In this document: one piece after another, positions 12,701 through 24,700 of the stretch | Position numbering within the stretch: the stretch's first letter is position 1 | Layout of the letters: each line of letters begins with the position of its first letter | From: Lenisia limosa | Taxonomy: Eukaryota > Breviatea | Direction: 5' to 3' | Length of the DNA: 37,677 nucleotides | Assembly (NCBI GenBank): GCA_001655205.1 | Contig: LPNZ01011378.1 | Span: forward strand, 1 to 37,677 | The notes under the pieces: generated by a model | Told to the model about the DNA's origin: nothing | The model's input: only the letters and a program-made list of their open reading frames with translations | The model's database searches: none | Program-made: the position numbers and the translations under genes

Positions 12701-15700
12701 GAAAACTCCCATAAGAATTTTCTGATAATATGCAACAGTAATTTCACGATAGAAACAATTAGTATCTACTCATGTCTTACTCTCAGAACAAGTTAGATTA
12801 CCGCACCGCCCGACTTATCAATGATATTGAGGTCGAACAGTGAGGGGTGGCGTGATGCGTGAGAGCTCTCTGACAACAAATGCCGAATCACATTTGACTC
12901 CACTCCCACATCTAAGTTGGTGAATGTTGCAATGGAATATATGAAAACATAAATAGAGTATATTATACATATCAATATAGTGTATACAAACATAAACATG
13001 TATATACAATGTATACATATGCATGAACGGCTAAACCCTATAAAACCCTATAAATCCCGATATTTTTATAAATTTTNNNNNNNNNNNNNNNNNNNNNNNN
13101 NNNNNNNNNNNNNNNNNNNNNNNNNNNNNNNNNNNNNNNNNNNNNNNNNNNNNNNNNNNNNNNNNNNNNNNNNNNNNNNNNNNNNNNNNNNNNNNNNNNN
13201 NNNNNNNNNNNNNNNNNNNNNNNNNNNNNNNNNNNNNNNNNNNNNNNNNNNNNNNNNNNNNNNNNNNNNNNNNNNNNNNNNNNNNNNNNNNNNNNNNNNN
13301 NNNNNNNNNNNNNNNNNNNNNNNNNNNNNNNNNNNNNNNNNNNNNNATTAGAAACAGAAAGTCAGACCCCCAAAACCCTTAAAATGGTCGAATCAGATTT
13401 TGAAATGACGTTAGTAGGCTCCAGATATGAAGCCTGATATTTTGACTGAAATTACCAACAAAGGAATATTCGAGAATTTTGGTAATTTCAGTCAAAATGT
13501 CAGGCTTCATATCTGGAGCCTACTAACGTCATTATAAGTTTTAAAGGGCTGTCAGAAGAGAAAAGGCTGTTTTTGACTTTCAAAGCCGCCCTATTTTCCT
13601 ATTAGGCAAGTAAGGAACTTTCTGGAACTTTCGGGGTCCGAATCACAAAAATATCGCAAAAGTTATGAAACTTCCACAAACTTAATTCCAAATTTGAGAA
13701 CATCCCAAAATAACAAAAAGAGCAAGATTTTTGAACTGATTATTTCAGAAAATGACCTCGGGTGCCCGGCTCGGAGTGCCATTTTTTCTGCAATTTGTGT
13801 GAAATTTTACATTTGGTCATTATTTCGTATTTTTATTGGTTTTTATTGATGTCCAAGTTTTTTGAGGGAAATTATTCAAAAAGTTTATAAAAATATCGGG
13901 ATTTATAGGGGGTTTAGCCGTTCATGCATATGTGATGTTGTATTCAATAAGAGTGAATTAAACAAAAAATTAAATCACCGATATTAGTCACCTTTCCCAC
14001 ACACCTACAACTAAGGCATCCTTGAAGTCCCATAGAGCGTACTGAAACTGACGCGCTGTTGTCCTGTTGAATGATAAAGGGTGTCATAACAAGAATAACG
14101 CAGTGGAGAAAAGTAGTGTTTGTTTATTTGTAGAGAATAAAACTTGTGAATGTGATAATACATGGTCGAGAAGTGGTGAACGACACAAGCTGAGACGTTT
14201 GTTGGTGTATATTTTAATAAAACCAAAGTATTATTCCTATAATATATCCATTATTATCAAGAAAACATCTCATATTTCTTCCAATTGTATAGTGTTGTTT
14301 TATTGATACTAGACCTACCTGCAGTCCACTAGGTGCTCGGTTTGCTGCAAGCCCTGACTGAATTCATCGGAATGTTCTAAAATCAATCAAATTATTAAGT
14401 TTTCATAAATTATATATTAACACAATTATTGCCCGTTTTGGACAACAATGTAGCTAAAATTAAACAACCCACGCCAAGGGAAGAGAAGTTTGATGATTGA
14501 CTTGGTAACGTCCTCCAGCATGTTCAAATTGGCATCGCAGATACTAATGTCTCCCTGTACGTAGCATTCGGGCGCGACCTGCAATGATAAAGATAAGTGT
14601 TAGTGCTGTTTTACATGTTCATTTTGAAATTTTCACAAATGGTACTTTAAGTGTTAAAAGCGATGAATAACTACATTTGAAGCGTTGATGAGTTGGAATA
14701 AATGCACTTTTAGGATGAAATCAGTTATGAAATATCCTTCTATAAAATCTCTAAGGCGGACTTTGAACTCGCTAGGTAGAATGAGACGATCAGCCGTTTG
14801 GCTGATCTTGGCGCATCGGCATCCAATCAACGCTGAGGAATTTAGTAATATTTCTTTAGAAATATTTCTACATATCAGAAGTTTACACATTCCTATATAT
14901 AAGAAATACTCCCATTGCAAGGGAATAAAGCAAGTTATTCACTCCCCTCCAACTTGTAATATCGTTCATGAGTAAGGAAGTGATTTGGGCGGTCTTGTTG
15001 GCATTCTGCACCAGAGACCTAATAAACTTGCTGCGCAGACTTGACTTGGCTTGTTCGATTTGAAGAAGCAGTGCCCTCCGTGTGTTAGATTGGATGTGTG
15101 TTTGAATTTAACTCGATGACACCAACCATACATATATTGATTAAAGGAATATTTTAAATGTTTTCAATTTATTTGATATCAACATGGAGAGAATAGTTTG
15201 AGTATCATTTTGAAAGTTAACAATTTTGTAATTTTTACAATATTTCATTGATATTGTAAATCAAATGTTTTTACGTACTCTTTTGGTGATACAAGAATAT
15301 TACGGTATCACTTTCCATCCAGAAGAGCATACTCAGACTGATCCAATACAAGTTTGGCTTCGTTTGAAATGTCCTTGTCAGCTTGAAATGACCTAAATAA
15401 AGTCAAATATCAAATAATCATGAAGAAATGGAAATTTGAGGATTATTTAACAACATAATGAACAATTGTAGATGATAGCATAATATACTTGATCTGAGAA
15501 ATCTAATGCAAAGATGACCAACACTACTTGAGTCTGAGGGGCTAGTAACCAACCTGATGGTGTTGACAAACGACTCGTTTTCAGATTCCGGGAGGTAGGG
15601 CGCATGGGTGATGTTACCTGTGAGGACGCACGACTATGGTAGTGTGTAAGTGTTAACACTGTTAAAAGTCAAATTAATTCAGCAAATAAGCTGCAACCCA

Positions 15701-18700
15701 TAAGTCCCCAAACAACCATGATTCTTCTGAAACTTACAGCAATATGAAGTTTACAGTGTATTGAATCATAGCCCAATATTGTACATATAATACGTACATC
15801 TGATATTTCTCCAATAGCTTACGGCAATATAAGTGTCTTCCCAGATGGCTGTTCTTGGTCCCACGTTGGTCTTTGACTCCACCACTGTACCATCGGACTA
15901 AACGGAAGGAAATAATATTACAAAGGGAATATTAAGCTTTATAATAATTGAGAAAATGAAGGAATGTGTACGTGTTCTTTACAAATATTACAAAAAAATT
16001 GAAATTTCATTTGGTTTTATTTTACTTAAAATTAGTGATTTTAAAGTGGCTGTTTTGGTAATTGAAGAAAATGAAACTACGCTATTTTCAACAGTTCATA
16101 TGATGACAAATGAGCAAAATCTAAGTATTTTTCCAACAATGTGAGTAAATGACGATAAAGGAAAAGAGCCTACAGCTAGATCAAAATCGGCGTGGAGCTC
16201 CTGCTGGTATGACTGCCACGACTTTTGGAAGGCAATCTACATCTTTGAGCAGCAAATGTTACCCGCGCAGCCACAATGGATCCAATGCAATCAAAAATTG
16301 AACAATTTGGTTTAAAAAAATATAAGGTTAATCATTACTTACCAGCCAAGAATTTAATAATATAGGAAACTCCCCAAACTTTGTGTACAACATGCTTGTA
16401 GTCTTGACTGAATCTAGAGATAAAGAACTCCGATCGCGACTCGTCGACTGAGAGCAGCGCAGACTGTGAATAGGCATAGGTTATTTTTAATCATTCAATG
16501 GAACTTTTGACAAAGCACATTTGAATACTGAGTAGTTTTCAACTATCAATTAATAGAGGGAAGGTATTTGTGGGAATTGTTATGTAATGGGGCTTATAGA
16601 GATTTTGTGAAGTAAAATGACCAGAGGAAGATTTGTGATCGGTTTTCTGTGTACCTCGAGGAGCAAACAGAGAGCAAAGTAGACTCTGACAAAGGAATTT
16701 TGGGTGAATATAAAAATGGGGGGATGGTGGAATGAAAGAATTTTAATAAAGATTATTGGCTGAGAGTGGTTGCTTTGTTTGAAAAATGACAACAAAAGAT
16801 TATCACAGTGAAGGTAAAAAGATTGTTTGTTTAGTGTCAATTCATACAAAAGACATGTTTTTTATGCCACTTACAGAAGATATGTTGATACTTTGAAGCA
16901 ATTTGCCGTTAATGAGGGTCCGAACTTCAACTAAAAACTTAGTTGTACAAATATCCCAATACTTTTGGTGATTAAAATATTTGATAAGTATTATTTTCAA
17001 TGTAGTGACTTGCGAATGCTATTTGTTGACAATTATCAATTTGTAAAATGGGTTGTTCATAAAAAGACACACTTGTTGATCTAGTAATCAAGCTAAAGTC
17101 ATGTTTTGCATGGTCATCATACTAACTTGCCCAAATCTCACCAAATCCTTGAGACACAGCCACTACGTAGGGAAATACAAAACCTAAATCAGTGAAACAG
17201 GAGCTTTGAATTAGAACTATCTTTTTGATTTTGTTTTCTTGTCACTATATTTGTATTTTTCCTGATTTTCGTAGGTTTCTTAGCTCACCGATCCCAAGGG
17301 GAACAGCGTTCCATTTGAAGACAAAGTCGCGAGTTGGCTTCCCGAGGGAGTCTACCAGGATACCAATTGCTGCAGTCGTAAACCGGAAACAACTCAAATA
17401 CTCAAATTTGAAAAAATCAATATGGAAGTACGAGTGATTACACATACCATCTGCAAACTGTATTCATAAGGTGCCAGCTTACTATTGTAACAAAGGAGGA
17501 AGTTATTTGACCCGACATCATGGACGGTCAGGGGTACCAACTTAGTCTGGGTGCACGTTAAAATGCCATTACTTTTAACTAATACACTGGCAAATAGATT
17601 TTCCATATTCAAAATATCATCGTTTTATTATGAATTGAAATAGAAATAAAGACAACCCCAGAATACCGCGGGTTTGAACAGCAGACGAGGGGGAGCTACG
17701 GTGCCATTGAGAGGAACCAGGAAGAAGGCGTTTCCTATGACGACAATGGCAACGTTGTGGAACAGGTAGGCAGCTGTAACTCTTCCGCACGCTTCCACTG
17801 TCTGCCATAGTCATAAGTTGTATTGAGTTGAGACACTGTGAGTTTGATTAGGATCAAAATATTCTCAGATTAATATCAAATATTTACCACGAGGAGAATA
17901 GAATTAAAGACTATAATCATCTTGCTTGATAAATATATCATAATAAGTATTTGGTAAGAAAGAACTGTACTCCACCTTCTATCATCCAAATCTATCACCA
18001 CCCCCCTCCACTTTTATCACAACATCCCTACTTTTATCTCCACCCTCAATCTCCCCACCTTGATCTCCCTCACGCCGCCAACGCTCCAGGTGCCGATGGT
18101 AATGAGCTTTTTGTTGGCCGCAACAAAGTCATATTTTGTCGTTTTGTGGCCTACTTAGAATTAATCTAGTTGGTAGCCTTAAAGTGCATAGTCCCTTCAT
18201 GTTTTTTTTTGTTTTGGGAATATAATTATATCTAATTGATCTTCTAGAGTAATGTTTATACTTGACAAATCATACATAGTTGTCTTTAATGGTTCAATCT
18301 CAGAATAAACAGTAACAATATTCTCCATCACAAAAGACTCCGTATACATTTAATTTAATCTTAAAATTTTGGAATTTTTTTTCATATTACAGTTTAAGGA
18401 ATAGTTAAAGCTAAATAACTTCCTTAAACCGTTTCTAATAGCAAACAAATTCAAAAGATGAAACCATCTGGCAACAAAAACCTATACCTTGAACAATAAA
18501 GATGTCGGAGTGATCAGGTGTCACCTCCCGCTTAACCTAAAACATTATTACCAGCGGAAACACTTGTGTTCTCAATGATAACAAATACTATATGATTTAC
18601 TATACACTAAAGCTTGTAGCATGATTCACCTCCAGATTAAGCATCACAAAAAAGACGTCCCACGTGGCCTAACTTTTACACAGCGTTTATTCTATAGTAT

Positions 18701-21700
18701 CAAGTATAAAAATATGATCCAGTCACACTTCTCACAAACTCAACATTACCAAAACTGGGACCTAAAGCAGTATGCACCACCACCCTGAGGTCTTACAATT
18801 TATAACGCGTACCCACCTTTTAATACTAGTAAGATATAACTTCGTTTCTATGCCCGAAACAAACCTCCCTTGCCCTGATGGCACCTCTCTTGCCCTGATG
18901 GCACACCTCCCTTGCCCTGATGGCACACCTCCCTTGCCCTGATGTCAAACCTCCCTTGCCCTGATGGCAAACACATCAGCTTTGATACTTGACGTTGTAG
19001 CGGTGGGAGAACCTGCTGTCAACTAAAATATTAAAGTTATGATTGAGATTCTTTGATTTGAACAATAAGATTGTCAGAGGTACTATTACTTAATTCTTAG
19101 TTAATAAAGAAGCAATTTCTTATTGCTGGCGCTGTAAAATAAGCAATTCAAATAAGCAGAGCACTAGTAGAATTTCCAAACTTAACAAAGATTTAAACTT
19201 GAACTTTACCCCGTCTACCAGAGGGAAAACTGCAGGACGTGCGTGGCTGCCCAACGATGATAAGTTGTATGAAAAGACGTTGGAACCTAAAAATCATAGG
19301 TCAGAGAAAAAGTCGGCTTTAATCTTGAGAATTTATGAGATTACTTTAAGGACGTTTTTCTGTGTTTTGCCAGTGATAATTCTAAACTTCAAATCATTTT
19401 TCAAGACTAACCGCAATAAGTTCAGTAATTTCAAGAAGATAAACCCACTCACCAGTGACAATAAACACGGTATTGAGAGATTCAGCTATGTGAATGTCCC
19501 GAATATGCGACGTTGTAAGGCATCGGATTAATCTTTGGTGTTTTCCTATTGAGATGAACAGCTCCAAAAGAGTTGTGCATTATTATACCAGAATTTGTCA
19601 CAAATCGACTATCCTTCAATAACCAAAAAATAAAAGGACTATACAAAGGATATACCATATATTGTAAATTTCAGATATTGGGGATGTCATATATTATTGA
19701 GTTTAGGCCCAATTTACCAGCCAGCGGAGAGAACAGATACAGCCCATTCTCTGCTGCAAAGACGTAACAACGGTCATGTCCTTGGTAAGTGAGTCTTGAA
19801 GACAGAACATTTATTTGAGTGATTCATTTAGCAACACAGCACTATAGAATGTGATTTTGAATTACTAACATATAACTTCAAGTGAGTTTTCAAAAAAACG
19901 AGAAGTGTATTTACAAAGCCACAAATCTGAAAAATGAACCATTATTAATGCCACTTGAGTAACATAGCAGCTTATCAAGTATTTGAGAAATGAGTGATAT
20001 TCAATAAGATCTGGCTCAAAAAGACAGCACCTAATGAAAAGCCTTATATTATCATGTGACTTTTGATTTTAGAATAACGCAGCACCAACCTTGTCGATAC
20101 CATGGCTTGAGAGCCAAAATCAAGAGAGGAAACGAGAGTTCTTTGCTAGGCTCAAATACCTTGATTCTCATTTGTTGCATCACAAATTTAATGCTTCATT
20201 AGGTGGCTATTATTGTTTTTTTAGTTTTAAAGCATTGAATTTGTGATGCAATAATTTTCATTTCATTTAATTATAATTTTAATTAAATGAAATGTCCAAA
20301 TTCTTTTCAAAAACCAAATTATAATCGAACATTCATAACTTCACGTACATTTCCCAAGTTTAATGCTCAGTAAAATGAGTATTGTAATTGTCAAATTTTG
20401 AACATAACCGAAAATGTTGTAAAAATTATTCAGCTTGTATCAAAAACAAAAAAAATAATGACTGTTTTCTATCAGACTGAATCCTCTAACACCATATGCC
20501 CAGTTACCTGTACGGTTGAGGCCAATTCAAACTTCAAGGCGCGCTCTCTACTTACTAAAGCTTTTGCTAAAGATGCCTCGGACGGTTCAATCTGAAAGGT
20601 AACAATTTTCCATATGGCAATAAGCAAAATCGAAACGGTTGTGATGGTTTATTGAATCATTTGTTTGGTATAAACGTGAAGTAGACAATTATATTCTGTT
20701 GTTGTCAGTCACGGACACACCATTTTGCCCTTCTCCTTGCTTTTGCCATTGTCACTGTGAATAGAACTGATGAGGTACTCCACTGTGTTCATCATCTTCA
20801 TTCGGAAAGCTGGTGCAGTGTAGGTTGCCCTCTCACCGTTTACTGTGTTATTAAGGGGACGTTACCTTGGGATGTTTAAAACGTGTTTCGGAAGATGCAA
20901 AGAGATTGAAAGAGATTTTCAAAGATAATTAAAAAGAGATTTACAAAGAGATTTACAAAGATATAATGATGTTTCAAGAGTTTTACAAAAGAATTTACAG
21001 GGAAGTCTGTGCCACATTTATTGGAGATGATAAAGTACCTCAAAATGTGTTAAAACCCCCATACCCTTGGAATTAGGATAACTGATCTGAAAAATCGTAT
21101 ACACATTCTAGCCCTTACCAAGTCACATTCTAGCTCTTACCAAGTCACATTCTAGCCCTTATACCAAGTTTGGCGATGAGAAAGTCTGAGAAGTCACTGT
21201 TTTTAGACTTCGAGAACAGCGGGATTTTGGGCAGTGAAGGGCCAAATGCTGGCACATTGTCTTTGACTGCGACAGCTACTCTGGGGAGGGGGGGTGATGC
21301 AAGCTTGGGATTAATGAATCAAGCTATTTATTGGTGGTGGTTGGGGTCAAATTCTAATTGCATTTGGGTATGGGTGGCTAAATGGGTACTAGTGGGTTAA
21401 TGAAGGAAATAATCATGAGAGAGGGAGAGATTGGAAGTGGTGAGATAAATTCATGAAGGAATAACACAAATTCCGATCTCCACTCTGGTAGGGGTGTAAA
21501 GCTATTTGTGGATTAATATTAAAATAAATCTCTGAAATTAATTTGAAAACACAAGGTGAAATTGATAGAGGCAAATCCAACCTGTACCGCTTCACTCCGT
21601 CCTTCCCCTCTTCAGGCCGGACAACAACAAACAAGTCTAAAATGTTGTTGCAAATATGAGATTTTCGTATATCTATTTAATAGTATTGTCTTCATAATCA

Positions 21701-24700
21701 TTGGAAGATTTGCTGCAAAAAGAAGACCAATTGAAAATTCATTTCCTTTTAGTTATCAAATGTTCGATGCAAATAGTGCACGATTTAATGAAAAGCAAAT
21801 CCAATTGGGAATAAAGTTGCCGATAATCAAATGGTAGCATCATTTAATCATGAATATGTTGCATTCAACAGTTTTTTTAATATTATGCAAAGAATAAACC
21901 CTACGATTGAATTGGGAATGGATAATTGTTGGATCAAATGGTGTCAAACAGTCTTCATCCTGAGAATGGGTTGAAAGATTCTCATAATAAAAACTACTAC
22001 AAATGATGATTATGAGAAAAATTTTCTACTTTAACACGTTTTACAACTTGATTGAAATCTATAACAGAATGATAAATGTGAATCACTTCAAGAAAGGCCA
22101 TTTCTTTTCTCATCTGATATACCGAGAACTTGCGACCAACCTGATATACAACAACACAAATATCATTCCCGATGTGCCGTTTCCTCTCAATCTACAAGTG
22201 TAACAATATCAATTCAAATAAGAACAAAGAGAAGTTTTAGACAACGCAATCAATACGCTCAATACAACCTAAGAAGAATGTTTTGTTGCATACTAACATC
22301 AACCATCTGCATAGTGGTCAGTGAGAATTGAAATTCAGTGGTATAAAATAGTGAGATAACTCAAAATGGATAAATTCATTGTAACAAGGAAAACCGTTTA
22401 ATATAAGGGATGAAAACATAGGTTTTATTTCATCCACAGAGTGGAACCAACCTGCTGGAGGTCAATGGAGTTGTAAGGCAGCAAGGGGGCGACATGGGAC
22501 ATGATCTCGTAACCTGACCACTCCATATAAACCGATTCGGTTCCGGTTTGAAGAGATTCTGGAGGTGAAAATTGAAACAACTCAAGCTGTCCAAATGTGT
22601 TCTCATACAGCCCTTTCCACCTTTATTATCCAGTCCAGCACGGAATTTCGACCAGCCGAGCAGGGAAATCCGATCACCTAAATCGTAACTTTCTAGTTTT
22701 AATTACTCTCAACTCCCAGTATAGTTAATTAGTCGCCTAAGATACAATATAAACCCCCCATGTCTCCCAGGTCTATGAAGTTGCCAAAATTGATTTATAA
22801 AAACAAAATCTTCACAATATTAATTTTGCTGAAATAAATTTCATCAAAATAGTTAAGAAACACTGATACAGAGTTGTACAAAGTAACACACATATTTATT
22901 TTATACATCAGAATGAAAACCAAAATATACTACAATCCTATTAAGGAACACTCCTTAGAAATACCCAATAATTATACAACTGTACAAAAAATCCCCGAAA
23001 GTTTCAACGCCTACCCATGAATGTAAGAAACTGGTTGAAAGCCATTGTGTAGTTCACATTCGCCACGTTCCTGGTAAGTAATAGATTATCAAATCATGTC
23101 ACTTTTGGGTTCATTGCCATATTCTACGTGATATGACACGACATTATCTAGTTTCATAGTTTGATCAACAAGTCTCAATAATTCTTTGATACACTCCTGA
23201 TGAACCCTCCTGATATCTTCATCATTTCAACATGAAAGTCGGTCATATTATCATATCACTCATAGATTAGGGCCAACATTTACTACTGATAACAAGTATG
23301 ATATGATATATCACGTTTCTTCTAAAGGTTCTTCGTTCATTATTAGAAAGATAACTCATCCTCCCATCACTTCACCATCTATATTTTTAATCCTCCAAAC
23401 TGTTCTTCGTTCTTCCCATCCGCATTGTAGGCTGCAGCCAGAGTGTTATTAGCGTTCATGAGATCAAGAGGCTTCATTGTCTGTGTGAATCGCTTGCCTC
23501 CACAAGAGGTCACAATGTCAACCTGATTGTGACTATTTATCAAATTGTGGCAATAATGTGTTTGAATACCTTATTTATGTCGCGTATAAATCATAATAAA
23601 AACAGCCCATTCACCTCTTTCGAGTCAATTCGCGACCCATTGAGACAGTTATTGTATATCTGTTCCTCCTCCGTCTGGCCATCATGTTGCCACACCACAC
23701 CGAACTTGTAGGCGGGGTAGGTCTGAAGAGATAAATCTAGAATTTATGTCTGTGGTCCTTATTGTTACGATATTAGCACAAATATTAATTACAATCAGGC
23801 GTTTTACATCAGATGTAACCAACCGCAGTATTATTGCAATTATTATCCCATATTCTCAATAATTTAATTTTCAACATTATTGCAAATTCAGATCTCGTAC
23901 TTGCATTTCTTCAAGTCGTAGAAGAGAGTCAAAGATCTGACTGTTCGTAGCGCTGGTGACTTTTGAGACGATGATGCCGAAGTAGTATGACAGCAGGTAG
24001 GCGGGGCTCTGTTTAGCTGTAATTGGAGCACACATTCGGTCGGTACCCTGATGGAAGTATTAATGCAGAATAATCAAATTTTCATATTTTGTAGCAAGAC
24101 AGTGTCAATTATATCTTCTCCAGTATTTTTGAAGTAAAGGGAAGCCAAGAATATGGGGAAGGGCTTGACTGTTTTCAGATATCAGTTGTGATTAGAAATT
24201 TATGTAAATACTTTTTTCTTATATTATTTTTGATGTATGGGAATTCCAAATGAAAACTCTACTAATAATGATTTTGAATATATCATAAGATGGTTTGAAA
24301 ATACTATTTTGCCAACGCCATTCATGCTGTACTAGCAATTGGTGAGTATCCTTCAATAACATCATAGCTGTCATATCAACCCACCACACAAGTCTGTTAA
24401 CTCCCCATAAGTCTGATAAGTTGCCCCTCACCGCACGAGTCCAGAGAATGAGCCGCAGTTGTGGGGATAAGTCTTCCTTGAGAACCGATAAGACAAACTC
24501 TTCATCAGAGTACTTGTCTTTTCCCAGGTAGTTTGTGTGTGCTGTAAATGTTACAATTGAACGGATTTATAAGACTGGTGAATTTTATGATGTGTTTCTT
24601 GACGTGCTTCATATTCAAACATAGCTTTTTACATATTGAAATAATAACTCTAAACTGTTACCTCCCACGTCTGTCAATGAAGTGTTGGGCATACCAGGCG

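Larger units (their letters stand above)
10507..16236 (-). other. Unassigned central region, about 500 residues, partly helical and acidic
   Basis: Exons 16236-16174, 15897-15798 (or 15823), 15617-15554, 15392-15312, 15075-14954, 14832-14708, 14578-14473, 14376-14319, 14063-14005, 12911-12815 (or 12802), 12605-12511, 12214-12063, 11963-11934, 11810-11769, 11378-11244, 10911-10845 (or 10833) and 10612-10507. I recognise no domain. Visible traits are a helical segment (ALLLQIEQAKSSLRSKF), a hydrophobic patch (FIEGYFITDFILK), an acidic stretch (NEDDEDNNYEDND) in exon 12605-12511, and a Ser/Pro/Glu-rich stretch before 10507. Many junctions agree in phase, which argues that these are exons of the same gene rather than chance frames. 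A TIR element and an N-gap occupy the intron at 12912-14004, so an exon could be hidden there or in the gap at 10972-11064. This region bridges the GAP and GEF halves. Confidence 0.65.

Noticed and set aside
14685-14975. Plus-strand 96-residue open frame
   Set aside because: It is the antisense shadow of exon 14832-14708 of the large minus-strand gene, which joins its neighbours in phase.
19199-19531. Plus-strand 110-residue open frame
   Set aside because: It is antisense to CNH exons 19286-19210 and 19545-19453, and its composition is intron-like between them.
21556-21837. Plus-strand 93-residue open frame
   Set aside because: It overlaps RapGAP exon 21636-21582 on the other strand and otherwise runs through AT-rich intron.
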